Part shown: in pieces, positions 24,610-39,100 of the stretch
Numbering within the stretch: position 1 is the stretch's first letter
Layout: every line of letters starts with the position of its first letter
From: Pardosa pseudoannulata
Lineage: Eukaryota > Arthropoda > Arachnida > Araneae > Lycosidae
Direction: 5' to 3'
DNA length: 64,000 nucleotides
Assembly (NCBI GenBank): GCA_032207245.1
Contig: CM063509.1
Location: 9,892,085 to 9,956,084 of the forward strand
Program-made: the position numbers and the translations under genes
Notes under the pieces: generated by a model
Databases searched by the model: none
What the model saw: the letters and a program-made list of their open reading frames with translations, nothing else
What the model was told of the DNA's origin: nothing

Positions 24610-26699
24610 CGAGAAATGGAAAAATATATAACTTGTGTAATTTTAATGGTATATATATACTTTTCATGTGAAGAAAGAATATAAGAAATTAATGCTTCAG
24701 GTAAATATTGACATCTATTAGATCAGTACGTTTCATATTAATAATCTTATATTTTCTCAAAATGAAATTAATTCCATATATAAAACTGTAGGTATTCATA
24801 TTATATATATAGAGAGAGAAAAAGAAATTTACACAAAGTCGAATCTCAGTGTGTTGAAATTACCAGGAGCAAGAAAAGATCCTAGAAAGAAAATAAATGT
24901 TTTATTTTATTTTGGGCTATTGAATCATTTTAACAAATATACACACCATCACTAAAGTAAACTATTTTATCTTTCATTCTAATGAATGCATAAATTGATC
25001 ATCTAAAATATTGATAGGACAGAAATGATAAAACAAAAATTCATAATATGAATAAAAAATGATTTGTTATCACACTTCTTTCAGGCCTGATGTTTTAAAT
25101 AATTTTTTATGCTCATTTGCTTTTTTGAATTTTTGTTATCCTTTTTAATGAAATCATTCATCATCATTATAGTTGGCCCGACAGCCCGTTGTGGGCCTTC
25201 GCCTTCTTAAGAAGTTTTTCCCATCCTGCTCTGTTTTGCGCTTGGGACCTCCAGTATCTAATCTTTATGAGACCAAAGTCCGACTCCAGGCAGTCGATCC
25301 ACCTTCGTTTTGGTCTGCCCCTTGGTCGTTGTCTGAAAGGGACTGCATTAAAAACTTTTAAAGCAGCCCGATCTGCGTCCATTTACAATAGATGTCCAGT
25401 CCATATCATTCTATTCAGCCTGATAAATTTGATGACGTCATCCTCTTTGTAAAGCTTGTACAGTTCAAAGTTAAATCTTCTCCGCCAGGCTACCTTTTCA
25501 AAAACACCACCAAAAATGGTCCGCAACACTCTCCTTTCAAAGAGTGCAAGCATTTTTTCTTCTTTTGACGTAAGTGACCAAGTCTCAGAGGCATAAGTTA
25601 GCACTGGTCTTATGAGAGTTTTGTACAACAGGATTTTCGTTCTTCTTTTAATTAAATGGCTCCTCAATTGACTTGTGAGTCCACATAGACATCGGTTGGC
25701 CGCATCAATTCTCTTCCTGATCTCGGGGCTGATGTCATTTTGGCACTCAACCACAAAACCCAAATAAGTAAATTTCTCAACTCGTTCAAATCTATTCATT
25801 AATCTATTCTCGTTTAAATGAAATCATTAACTTTATAAAAACAGTTAAAAGTCTCACTTGGCTCATTTCCTTTGCTTTTGGTTAATAACTGAAATTTCAT
25901 TTATTACATCAACATTTGTAGCCAATATATTGACCATAGAATAGGAAAAGTCCTATTTCTCAGATGTGTCTTGAGATATTATTTCTGTGATATCTGTATT
26001 GCAGAGTGCTTTGAACATGTTAAGTTCTGTGTCTACATTTATGTACTTGGAAAACCTGATGGATTCTTCTAAAAGAAGTCTCAGTATAACACGAAATTCA
26101 TTTTTCAAACATTCATCGATTTCTTTCCCAAAGAGTGTACACAATTAAAAATGCCCACAGTTTGTAAAGGAGTGAAAAATTGTTTCCAAAGAAATATTAA
26201 TTTACCAAGCAGTAAAACAAAGAAGAATAATATAAGTGCAGACTAGTTGGGAAAAATTAATGCACAAAACATCTCCCTGTAGTAGAGATAAACAGAGTGA
26301 ACTTCAGTGTAGTGAAACACATTTCTATTGTATTACATTAACGTAAAAATTTGAGATTTTGAAGAAACTTTGATGTAAGCAAAAATTCAAGATAAAGTCA
26401 AGATTCTCCTATATATACGTTTATATATATGTGGATCTCACAGGAAGTATACTCAACAGTACTCCCAGGGCCAAGCCCTCTAGTACTGGAGTACTATTAA
26501 TGGGTAAACTATGAAAATGAGTTGGCATGACATATATCAAAGGCATCAAAGGTGGTGATGCAACTGGACTCTATGGGCCTAGCCCGTTAATCCAGAGGCT
26601 TCTATCAGTAAGCACAAAAATGACAACGAGCGAAAAAATAAACACATAAAAGAGCAAAGAGATAGAAGGGATGATTCGTGAGTTCATAACACAAAACAT

Positions 26700-26739
<40 letters not shown>

Positions 26740-27107
26740 CATAAATATAAGGTGTTTTCCTTCTAAAATTTAGTGGTACAAATTATGATAGTTTGTTTAA
26801 CCCATGATCTTCTGATCACATGTAGACAGTCATGATAATTACAACCCTCTAATTGCAGCATATTTTAAGTGTATATTTGTTTAGTTTAAAAAAAAATCTG
26901 TAAAGCAAATAAAGCTTTTTTAAAATATAAATATTTTATTTCCTTTACGCATTCACCCAAAAAATGAAACATTTTAGGATTATTTTTATGACTGTCTATC
27001 TTGCTCAAAAAATGTAAAAAGTCTTCATCTAGTGTTAAGGGAAAAATTTAATGTTTTAATAACATGGTAAATTTTGAATGTTGCCATAATCATCTAATAT
27101 CTTTCAT

Positions 27108-27140
<33 letters not shown>

Positions 27141-30100
27141 GTAATAAGGCTTTTTGCCTCATTGCAAAGTGGGGTTCTGGGCAGTCATGAAACCTCACAA
27201 TGAGAATGCAGTCAAGACACTGGAAAATTCAATCTAACTTCATTTATTAATCACAATATCAAAACATTATAAAAACTGTTTTAGAAATTCTAGACATCTC
27301 TTTAAATAGTTATTTATGATGAGCAATCAGCTATTACTTGAAGTCACGTGGGTGATGTAACCCACATGTTATAACTCTTTTTAGATATGGAACCGGAAGG
27401 ATTTCTACTATCGAACATTCGAGAATATTTGCTAGGGTTCCTTGAGAAGAATTACTGGGAAAATAGAATCTTAAACCGAAAGTGATAAAAATATTACATA
27501 TATATATATATATATGGAATGTATCAAAATAATTTAATATTTCCTTAAAAACCTCCTCTCTCCCATTCTAATTTCTTAAAATCTTTTTCCCAGCCTCTAA
27601 ATGTCCTAATCAAAGGAGTGTCTTCAACATAAAATTCTTCCCAAAGCTTTCTATCCTAAAGATGTAAATTTTCTGTCTATTCAACACATTTCCCATCTGT
27701 CGCAGGTAAATGGCTCCACGTTTTTCCTGATCTTGCACTTAAATTTGCTGAGTAAGTGGGAAAATTCTTTCTGTCTTCACTCTTGGGTGCACCTCTGTTC
27801 GAGCAGAGTGATTTTTGTGTCTTTCTCTTGTCTGTCATTGACTTGTCAGTTTTAGCAGCTCTGAAATATGTTTTAATTAGACTTGTGCCATTCTCTTCAA
27901 TGTGGGCTGTCTGCATTTTTATTACTGCTAGCTGTTTAGCTCTCTCCTAGTCCAGCAATTTTATAATTTAAGGATTACACATATATATATACATTATAGT
28001 ACCTTTGTTTCCAAAAATTTCTTTATTAACTTTGACTTTACAACTATTCTACAAAGTTGTGTTGTAAAATTTTGTTTTAAAGTATTTTTATTGAAAATTA
28101 TATTCTCTTTTAGGGATAGAATCCATGTTATTGAAGCTGTTTTGGTAACAGGACCTATGAAAATTATGGGACTCAAAAGGCGGCAAAAGAATCTCTATGA
28201 AATTTATAAGAAGGTAAAAATGTTTTGTTTCATTTTCATTTTTCATCCATGGCTAAAAAAGAAATAAAATTCCTAGGTGTAATTGACATGTTATAGCAAG
28301 TAAAAGAATGAGAATTCCAATGGATATGCTATGCCCCTCTTTAATTTGTTTTTAATAAAAATGTATTATTATTTTTTATTTATTTGCTGATTTGTAGTTT
28401 ATCATTGAGTTATATGTATTTTCTTTTGTTATAAATACCATCAAATGTTTTCTGTTCTCGGTGGTTTTAGATTTTTTAGGGAGAGAGTCATTACTTTTGA
28501 GAAGGGGCCTAATTTTTTTAAAACAAAGATCACTAGACTCTTTCTTATGAGAACTGAATGACACCCCAAAGTTGTATAAACATTTTCCCTCAAGTAACTT
28601 TTTCGTTCTTTTTTAAAATGATTTTTTGTTGTTTATTAAATTTGAATTCTTTAAAATAGTTTTTGCTTTGAATTTTTTAAACTTTCTTGTACTTGGGCCT
28701 TCATTTTATCAAGTTTGACCACCCTCCCCACCTTTAAACTGTAGACATTTTTCAGAAATTAAAGGTAAAGTCATAGCTTGTGTGTATATACATAACATGA
28801 TTCTGCTATTCTTTAATTGTGGACTTTTTTTTTAATGTAATGAAATGATTTTTTCCTTATTTTGCATCTTCCTATTGCCAGATAAAAATTTCTTTCTCTC
28901 ACTTTCTTCTGCCCTTTATAAATTCAGTGTAAAGACTGCATTGATTTAAACAGATTATTATTTTAATACTATATGCACTGAACGATGGCCGATAGGTTAG
29001 GGTGCTGGCCTTCGGTACCGGAGTTTGTGGGTTTGAATCCCACTGTGACATGGATGTTCGTAACTGTTATGAATAGGCTTTAAGCTGTAGGTCCTGGTCT
29101 CAATAGCCCTCGTGTTGCAAAAAGTAGACCATAGCACTCCAAACCAAACCAAACTTTAATACTATATGAATTAAATCACCAAATTATCATTGTAAGATTT
29201 AGTTGTATAATCAAGAGTTATAACGTTTGTTATGTTGATATTTACTTTATAATATATGAATTATAGTAACATTTATATTTACTTGAAAATGTTAGCTTCC
29301 ATTAAATCTTGAGGTATTTGTAAAATAAATTGCATAATAAATTAATGGATAGCTTCTAATATGTCTCAAATGATTGTATGTTTGTATTTTGTTAGTCGTG
29401 AAATCTAATTCCTACAAAAAAAATAAATGCATTACCCATTATCTGTGTTTATGTTTCTATTTTTAGTTTAATGAAGCTTTTGATTTATTACAGCTTAATT
29501 TAATTGCTACAGTTCATCAAACTCAACCAACAATCCAAAAATTATTGAATACTTTTGATTTTGTGGGTGCTCTAGATATGATTTATACAACCCAAGAAGT
29601 TTTAGCTCAAGAATTAAGTGGAATTCATAGTTTCAGGTACATATCTTTTTGTATATCTTGTTTTTAATTAAATTTTAGAACAAATCAAAACTATATTGAA
29701 ACTTATGTTGATGTTCTTAATTCACAAAAATTTTGTTATCGTGATAATGAAAAACTCTAGACCAGGGATGGGCCAACTCCAATCCACCGGAAGATTTTAT
29801 CCGGCCCGCAGATAGAATTTTAAGTTGCTAGTCCAAGGCAAATTAAAAGAAATATATATTTATGCATTATATATCCATCTTCTTTTCTACTTTGCTTAAA
29901 TATTATATCCCAAATTTATTATCTCACGCCCAGAAGATCAGCGGTATATTTGCTTCTTATATGTGAACAAGTGTTTTCAACTTTGAACTTTAGGAAGAAT
30001 AATTTCAGAAGTAGACTGACAAAGGAGCATTTAGCATCGTTTCTTAAAATCAGTCCATCTCGCTTCGAACCTCAGTATAAGGAACTTTTATAAATGAAAT

Positions 30101-33100
30101 CGCAATTTCATTCATCTCATTAACGTTTTTAAATCGTTAGGTACTTGTATATTGTTTTTAAAATTTTAGAAACATTTATCTTGGTCTGCCAAATTTATTT
30201 TCTTTTGGTTTTTGGTCCATGGCTGAAAAAGTTTGTCCATCCCTGACCTAGACCCACAACCAACCCTGTAGGGTTATTGGTTTTCAAATCCAGTGGTGGA
30301 TAGATAAAATTAGCAATTGAACAGAATTACACAAAATTTAAACATACTATTGAATATTTTAATAAAACAACCAAAATATTGTACAATAGTTTGAACACAT
30401 CTTAAAATGAATACATATATTGACTTGAAATAAATATCTCTTTACTAAATATATACCCTAATGCAATAATTTCATTCTAACCAACACATAATTTATTATA
30501 TTCAATTACATGAATATGCATGCAATTAGCTAACTAAACTATGTAAAACAATCTGGCAAATGTTACATATTGCCTGATTTAATGACAAAAATATTTCAAA
30601 CAAATCATGTAAATGTTCCTTATATATAGCCTATAATACACTTTTAAATTCTAGCCATAATTCAAGAATATTCAAGAATTAAAAAACATTCAGGGCGATT
30701 TTTAACTGGGCCAAGAAGCTTACAAATTAATTTGTATATTTGAAGCTGGTTTAAACTTTTCTTTTCTTTTTTGGTGGATTTTTTTTATGATAACAAATCA
30801 GTTGCACAAAACTATGAGAGAATGTCTGATGTTGCATTGTACAAAGTAATGAGTCCAAAAATTAATCCGTTATGATGTTTAAGTTAAAGATTGCATTGTG
30901 TTTTAAAAGGAAAATTAATGAATAAATAAATTTAGATTAAATATAATCCATTAAATAAAACAAATAAAATTACTAGAAATATTTCATTCTCCCTCCCCCT
31001 TCTTTTTTTAATTAATTGAATAAACATGAGTTAAAATACCAATAAAACTTAACAATCATGTTTTATTAACTTTAAAAATCACGACAAAACAAATTACTTC
31101 ATAATTTCGTATGTAAAATGCATGGCACTGCCTTACAGTATTAAAAATCTAAACAAAACCAATTTATTAAAATACCTAGTGCTGACTGATAGCATTAATT
31201 TTTTTAATTGTTAAATTATTTTATTGGAGAAAAGAAAATTAGAAAATAACATTTGTAGATAGATTTGGGTACCTAATTTTTCATAGAAGTCTTACATGGA
31301 AAGGAACAGTGATCTTGTTCTCTGCAGATACAACTTGAAAAAATTGTATCTGCCTTGCCTCAAAGAGTAATGTTGTGAGTTCCCCTAAAAAATTTCAATC
31401 TTTTTAGTGACAGGTATTAAATATTCTGTCAATATTTTTATATATGTGTGTGTGTGTAATGAGACGGACTTCTCGATGGGTAGTTGCAGTCATGGCCATA
31501 AAAATGATACTGTATTAGCTAAAGACCTTTATTAAGATAACGTCGGAGGACAGGTTCCCACTTCATCATAGGGACAGGACAAATTGAAGCTCAGCTAGCA
31601 TGAAGTTCTATGTACAAGACCTGTAATACCTGAGCCAACATCTGTGATAAAATATCTGCCTCCAACAGCATGTATCTCCTTTTTATTTGGAAATTTCCTA
31701 AATTGTCCTGTAGGGCCGTGTAGAGTTATAATTGGTCAAACCCCTTCTCTGAGTGCGTAAACTGTAGCGCCAGTGGTCCCTTTAGGTTAGGGGGTTAAAA
31801 AGGGGAAGGCAAAATGACAAGGGAATTTTCAGCCCTTGATTTAAATTTTGAAAACCCCTGAGAATTTTCCTTACATATATATTTCCATCACCTAGTCAAC
31901 TTGATGAATTTGTCCTTTATTATACATGACCCTATCATGTGTTTATTCTTAGGTAGACAGTAACTTCTTAGCTGTAAAACTGTTAAAATTATATTTTTAC
32001 AACTGCAATAATGTTTTGCCTTGATTTGATTTGTTAATTGTGTCACTAGATTATATGTTTTCTTTTTGTATGGTGAAGAGGTATTATATTGTGATTTCAA
32101 CACATCTGCATACAATACATCTCAACTCTATATATAAATTTAACAGAATTGCAGCTTTAAACAAAATAATAATAAAAAAAAATCATAACCATTGTAAATT
32201 TCTTGTTTTAGAGTTAAAAAGTTATGATTGATCTAAATATTGAGTCTTCATTTTGAAAAATTGTAGTTATATTATTTAGTCAATTTTTACAAATAGTCAG
32301 CGTGTTGTAAGTAAATTGACATAAGGATTTTTTTTAGACATCTTGGATCTCAATTAGCTGAGATGGAAAAAGTGATTGGAAAAATGATGGAAAATGAATT
32401 TCTTAGATATATTACTTCTGATTTGAATCGCCCTGATACAGAATGCCTTATTACAGAAGAGGTATTGTTTAAAATATATAAAATTCAATCTGCATTTATA
32501 TCTGTCTTTTTTTTCTGTTTAGTAAATTTCATATGTTCTTACATATAGTGTACACCCTGTTTTTTACAAGAAAGAATGGCAAATTTTTTATCTCATGTAG
32601 CATTAATGATCAATCGATTTACAAGTGACCATATTGCAAACTATTGAATACAAGGATAAAATTAATAAATTTCTAATGATGCTTCAAAATTATCCTTCCA
32701 CCTACCCTTTTTTAATATTCTTATTACTAAGAACTAAAGAATCCTCTCTCTTAATGCACATTTAAATAACTGGATAATCTCTTAAGTTCCTGAGGACATA
32801 ACTGAGATTTTTTTAGATTTGTTAATTTGTTTAAAGTTAATGATTAAAAGATGTGATATAAAGATGTAGCAATACTTCTAAAGGAAGCCCAGTGGCGTTG
32901 GGATAGTGCTTTGTGCTCCCACGACACAGATCCGAGGTTCGATCCCCGGGCTGGGCAAGGTTCACTTAGCCTTTCATCCCTTCAGTGGGTAGATGAACTG
33001 AGGACCAAGTGGGCTTGGGAAACAAACACTGGGGGTTCTGCATAAGATTGACCACCTAACCGGAACATATGCTGTGCACCCCAAGGTCCATGGTCACGTA

Positions 33101-36100
33101 AATGTAGATTGACAACCATAGGCCCTGGCCCCCTAGGGACTGTTGTGCTGAGGAGTTTAGTTTAATATTTCTAAAGAACAGTCTTTAACTTGTTTTATTT
33201 TCTGTCTTGAATACTTGTCTTATTTCTTCATGCATATGTTGTATGATTACCTGAAGTAGTATAAATTATTCTGTATATAATGCACATTTAGAGTTTTTGC
33301 CCAGAATTTTCAAAAAAAGATATGCATTATGCTTTTACTGCATAGCAAACTAAAACATGATTGCTTACTTTATGAGCTTTAGAGACTTTTGATTGCTATA
33401 GTAAGATTATATAATTCCTGTTGTTCAAAATTTGAAATATTTTATCAGGAAAATAAAGAGAAAAAATCAGATTACGATATCACATGACTTCCTTGTACAC
33501 CTGTTAAAATATACACATTTTTGTTGCATTTCATTTAAATTTATTTTATTTGAATATGCAATATGATCCTACAATTTTTTAATGAAGTGAACGGATAGAC
33601 AAGTACTAAAATATTATCTTTTGATTACATAACAAATTTTACAATGTTAATAGTAGAATTATTCAACAATGAGTAGCATATATTAATTCAATGATGAGTT
33701 GAGTACTGCCATCTGGTGGCAACTTGTTGCATTTTAATATTTGTTGCTTTGAGATTTTTTGTTAAATAGTATGCAGATTGTAATCAAAAAGGGAGTTTCA
33801 AGATGTCCCAACAAAACTAGTCAAAGTCAAAATGCATTTAGGGTTGGTCAAAAGGATATTTAAAGTTTCCTTGACATGATGCAGACAGAACACCTAAACT
33901 GGTTAAAAAGCATGAAGGCATTTTTAAAATGGGTATTTCCCTTGAAATCTGAAAGTTAAAGTTTTCACAATTACTATATTATTTTTACTTTGTGCCAGGG
34001 AGCAAAAGAAATAAAATTTATCAGTAGTGAATGATATCAAAAAGTAAAACTGCATTGAAAACCCAAACTGCAGGATATGAATATTCTGAAGAAAATAATT
34101 ACCATAATTTTGCACGTATAGTTCGCGGGTGTGATTTTTTATTTAAAAAATATCGTAGATCATCAGATAGTCTGCACCACTTGATAATTCACAGACTATA
34201 CATGCAAAAATATGTATTTTAGTATGACAATATTAAATCATTTTAAGAAGAAAAACCTAAGTGCAGTAGAGTGCCGAAAAGTCTGGATTAGACTCCATTA
34301 ATTCCACCTTTAAAATTTGAAACCATTTCTTCTGCCATAGCCTCGGAGACGAATTTTAACGGAAGAAAAAGAGCGGCCTACATTTTTTTATTCGAGAACC
34401 CAGCTACATAAATCGTCTTCTAATGCAGGCCATTGTATTTTTCCACGATGATGGGATCGCTTTCTTCTCATATTTTTAATGTTTCCTTTTACTTGCGCCA
34501 ATTTCTTACTGCTTTCTCGTCGACCTTCTGAATTACTCACAGCATGAAATCAGCAGTCAAACTGTGACGATGTTTCAGCGACAAAATGAATGACCAATAT
34601 TATCACAAAACAAAACAATCTATTACGAGTGATCCTCATGGTGAAATGACTTTCGAACTTGAACCCATCCACTTGGTGTTGTAAATCGGAGCTGTAAAGA
34701 GTGACTGTCAATATTTTCCTATACTCCAGGATACAATTTAAGATTGCGCTACTTGCTACTACTGATTTGTTCTGCTTTATGGGTTATGTTTTATTGCTGA
34801 TACGATACGATACGATGTTTTCTTGGAGACTTGTGAATCGTGCTTTTGTTTACATTTGACTATCTGCCATTCGCATGACGTGCTTCCCCCCCCTTCTTCC
34901 GATTTTGATTATTTGATCAGTGAACAACAAGCAGTTAGTCCGTGGCTGAGGAAATTTGCTTTTTAAACACAGATAGTCTGCAGACTATACGTGCAAAATT
35001 ATGGTACTGTTTCCTTAATCATTCTTTCTTTCATAATAGTTGTGATTCATCATTAACAATTAAAGTATTATTCATACTCTTAACATGTCATATTGGCAAT
35101 AATTGTTACTTAATCGGAATTTAACATTAAGCATGGTCATCATAAATGGTATTTACAAAATTGATATAAGATATAATATAGTTTAAAAAATATATGAAAT
35201 TTATTATAAAAAGAATTTTTATATTGAATAGAGGTCAAATTTACTATTTGTATTTCTACCCGAAAGTTTTTCCCATTCACCAGAAACATATTTTTTAACT
35301 TTATTGTACTTAAAGCATACATGGAGAAATTATTACTACTATCAAAAAGTTCAACCTTGAGATTTTGATGAATATTGACGTTTTAAACTGAAGCCTCCTT
35401 CCCCTACCCCTTTCTGGAAAAAAAAATAAATAAATAAAAAATTTCAGAATTTTCTAAAAATATTTCAGATTATGTTCCAACATAATGAATATCATATAGT
35501 TTATTAGTATATTGTGCATTCCTATATTTTTATATCACTGGTTTATATATCACTTCATTTAAACTTCAAAACCCCCTAAAAACAAATGGTCCTTTTACTA
35601 AAACTAATGTACATAAAATTTGTAATATTTGTGAACTTATTAAAATGTGTTTTGCTTTCTACAGAATTATTGTATTAACCAGTAGTTATTATGTGCATTT
35701 TAATTCTACAATGTCATTTTACCTTTTTTGCTGAAATTAACATTAATAAAATGTTAATACTATTTATGCATTTATTAGAAGACCCTCTATTCTACGGAAC
35801 TAACTTTATATACTTGTTACTTTTGTTTTATTATCATCTTTGTTGTAACTCTATTAACCTATTTTATTGGATATAATGTGATTTTTAACTTTTTATATAT
35901 AGGATCGACTTATAGCTATTGTGTCTGGTATGCTTCGACAAAGTCATTTTAACTTTGTACAAACTTTTAAAGAAGAATGCTTTACTACTATTAAAGCAAT
36001 AATTAAACAGGTAAAATTTATAAGCCTTATTAAATAATTTGAATTTGATACACGTGTGAAAATTGGTTACATCTAAATTAATTAACCCTAGATAGATAAC

Positions 36101-39100
36101 CATATTTCACTATACACTAAAGATAACCATACGTCGACTGGATGTGCGAATGTTTGAGTGAGCATATATTCGATTAAGTGTATACTAGGTTTATAAATGT
36201 AATAATATGTGTTAATGTATGTAATTGAGTGCCAAGTACATAAAACAACATAAGTATTTATTTAAATTTTATTACGAAAAAACAATAAGGAATAAATCAA
36301 GGAACTTCTTATTTTACGAAACTTAAAGATAAGGAATCTCTTCGTCAGTCTTATAATTTACCATTAAAACTTTTCAAAATCAACTTTTTGTACTCTCTTT
36401 AATATTAAAAACCTAAGTAAATATAAATCTTTAGTAATTTTGGCCTCATAGGCACTTAGGGCAGGCGCTGAACTTGTGCTCTCTACAGATGGGAGTAGGT
36501 AAATATCTAGGAAAGTATTGCACTTACAGGTGCGTCCTGCAAGCTCCAACGGCCGAGTGAGTTGGCGGGAACGGCAAGTTTAGGGACGCGAAAAACAAAC
36601 GAGTTATATCGATTTTCTATAATTGATTACGTCGATTCGACGTAGGTTATCTATTTAAGGTTAAATACAGTAAAACCCATTTAAGAAGTTCTCGCTTAAG
36701 AAGTTTATATTTTCGGTACCCATTTTCCCCTATTCATACAATGTTAAAATAACCCGTTTATAAAATTTCGTTCTAAACTTTTTCCCCCTTAAAAAGTTTC
36801 CTTTCATTTCTAAGTTTACTTACAGAACGCGTTTATAGCTGCCTTTCGATTACTGTTTTTTTTTTGTTTTTTTTTCTCCTCTCTCTCTGTATGTAAAAAT
36901 CAATGTTTATGGCTGAAAACGATTGTTGTCATTTTTATTTAAAATGTGCCTGAAGAAGTTTTTAAAAGCTGAAGAAAGCTGGACTGTCATCAATTACAAA
37001 TTGCTGATAAAAAATAAAAACAAGAAACTATAACCGATATTTTTCTGTAAAATCGATTCCAGTGGTGTTTAAAGCAAAATTTCTGAGCTGAATTAAAGCT
37101 AAGGTAATTATGTTGTTTTCCTTTATTAGCTGATTTTTTAAGTATGAAAAGAATGTAAATTTTTGAGAAAAACCAAACCTTTTGTTTATATTTTATTTTA
37201 TAGAGAAAAAAAATCTCTTCTCATTATTTATGTGATTATTTTGCTTTTTAAAAAATTAATTTCGTTTAAGAAGTTTTCTCTTTCCATTCCTTAAGAAAAC
37301 TTCTTAAGTGAGTTTTACCATATATTTATTATTATTTATATATGCAAATATGTATATATATATATATACACACACACACATACATTCACATAAAATAATG
37401 CTTATTGCCTGATTTCCCGTTTAAGAGGTTTTCCTGCTTAAGAAGTTTTAATCAGTTAGGACCTTGGAAAACTTCTTAAGTGGGTTTCACTGTATTCAAA
37501 TTCTTTGACTTTTAATTGAGCCTTACTTTTTTTAGCTTAGAATTTTATAGCTAAATAAAATTTGTTTTGAGGAGTGTAGTTACTGTATAAATATGTTTAT
37601 TTAATATATATATATATATATATATAGGGAATTTAAAGAAGCGTGTAGGTGTATCCCATTAATACTCATATCATTACTGCAGAATATATACTGCTAAATA
37701 TCTATAATGTGAACCCTCATATATTCATTCACATCTTTGACTGTATCCCTGAAAAGATTTTTTTTATTTTTAAGGGGAAAGTGGAGAAGAATAAAACCCA
37801 AAACATATTTGCAAATTAAAGCATTTGGTTGGGCTCCAAAGCACAGATAAATATAACTAAAATCATAAAATAAAGTTTAAATATTACCTGAAAACTTCAT
37901 GAAGTGTTGCTGAATAGAAAGTTTCTTTGTTTAAAATGTGCTTTATATTTCCATTTTATGTTTTATTATGAATATGGCTTTTGATGACTTGTAGAATGTT
38001 TCAAGGTTATAATATTAAAATTGATATTAATAATGAAAACATTAGAAATTATGTACATAATTTGTTTTATTTTGACTCATGTATTTTTATATTTTCTTTT
38101 AGACTGTGATAGAAGTGATATCTAAGGCAGATGATTTTGATATTGAAAGCAACACTGGCAAGTAATGAGATCAAAGATTTTGCTCTATATATTTTTTAAA
38201 TTTGTGTTTATTCAAGTAGTTTAAATAAAACTTCAAATTCTGTATAGAATTGTTTTTGTAGAAGTAATTTTAGTTCTGTTTAACCCTTTCGCGACGGGAA
38301 GAGCAAACGTGCGCTTTTCTCTGAGGCTGGCATTCATTTTCGCGAGTGAGTATCCTGGGCCGGAGGGTTCTTTGCTATTAAGCTTAATTCATGAAATTAA
38401 CGAAGTAGCAACGCGTTATTTAATAATGAGATGTATAGTATTTAAACAGAATGGGATTTATATATGTTTATAGATATTTTATTTACTTAAGCTATTTCTT
38501 ATTTAAATATATATTTCACATTTTATTTTTTTCTTCATTTTTTACTTAGTATTTAATGACTTTTAACATTGCAAAACTGAATACTATGTTATTTAAACTT
38601 TTTTGTATGAAAAATTTTAAAAATAGGGATCTACAAACAATCCTATGTTACAGTCCTTGCTGTCATAGTAACTAATTTGCCATTTTGGAGGATTTTTCCG
38701 GAATGTGAAAAAATGAAGTATCGTTATCATCTTTGTCAGAAATGTCCTCCTCATCATTAGAATCACTAGATCCATTATGAACATAAAGAACAATCAGAAT
38801 ATATTATAGTGTCACTATTACTAATATCCTAATCTGTTTCAGAATGAAAATCTGAAATATTTCGCGTCATTTCAGCTATTTCAAGCTCAATTAAACACTT
38901 TCGACACTTCAAAAATATAACAATAAAAAGAGAGAAAAAATCAAGCCTCTCAGATCTAATTCTGTACTAAAAACTGGACTGCAAACCGAAATACACAACG
39001 CTTTATCAAAAATAAAACTCCCCTGCTTACATAAACAAACACCACGTGGGAATTTAAAGAGCCGTCATAAAACATGTCAGTCAGAAACATTCCTTTTCCC

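Larger units (their letters stand above)
22851..28113 (+). other. VPS54 intron 6
   Basis: This 5.3-kb intron holds two family-R DNA-transposon pieces, an RTE LINE (minus), a Jockey-like LINE tail (minus), (TA)n tracts and a solo LTR. A stretch at 27,540-27,960 has a 79-codon minus-strand open frame that I could not assign. Confidence 0.65.
29637..32337 (+). other. VPS54 intron 8
   Basis: It contains a hAT remnant (29,764-30,248) and a solo LTR (31,455-31,875). In 30,250-31,440 I see only A+T-rich sequence. Confidence 0.6.
32462..35902 (+). other. VPS54 intron 9
   Basis: It contains a second SINE family (32,885-33,163), a CTCF-like motif (33,708-33,719) and a pogo-like transposon (34,102-35,004). 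In 35,010-35,890 nothing was recognised. Confidence 0.6.
36011..38102 (+). other. VPS54 intron 10
   Basis: It holds two non-autonomous DNA transposons placed almost end to end, and (TA)n/(CA)n tracts at about 37,350-37,381 and 37,605-37,625. In 37,630-38,100 nothing was recognised. Confidence 0.6.

Noticed and set aside
38155..38161. GC-AG intron donor (GCAAGT) at the end of exon 11
   Set aside because: Using it would shift the frame of exon 12 away from the conserved SEQMRSLNF segment. The GT donor two codons later keeps the frame.
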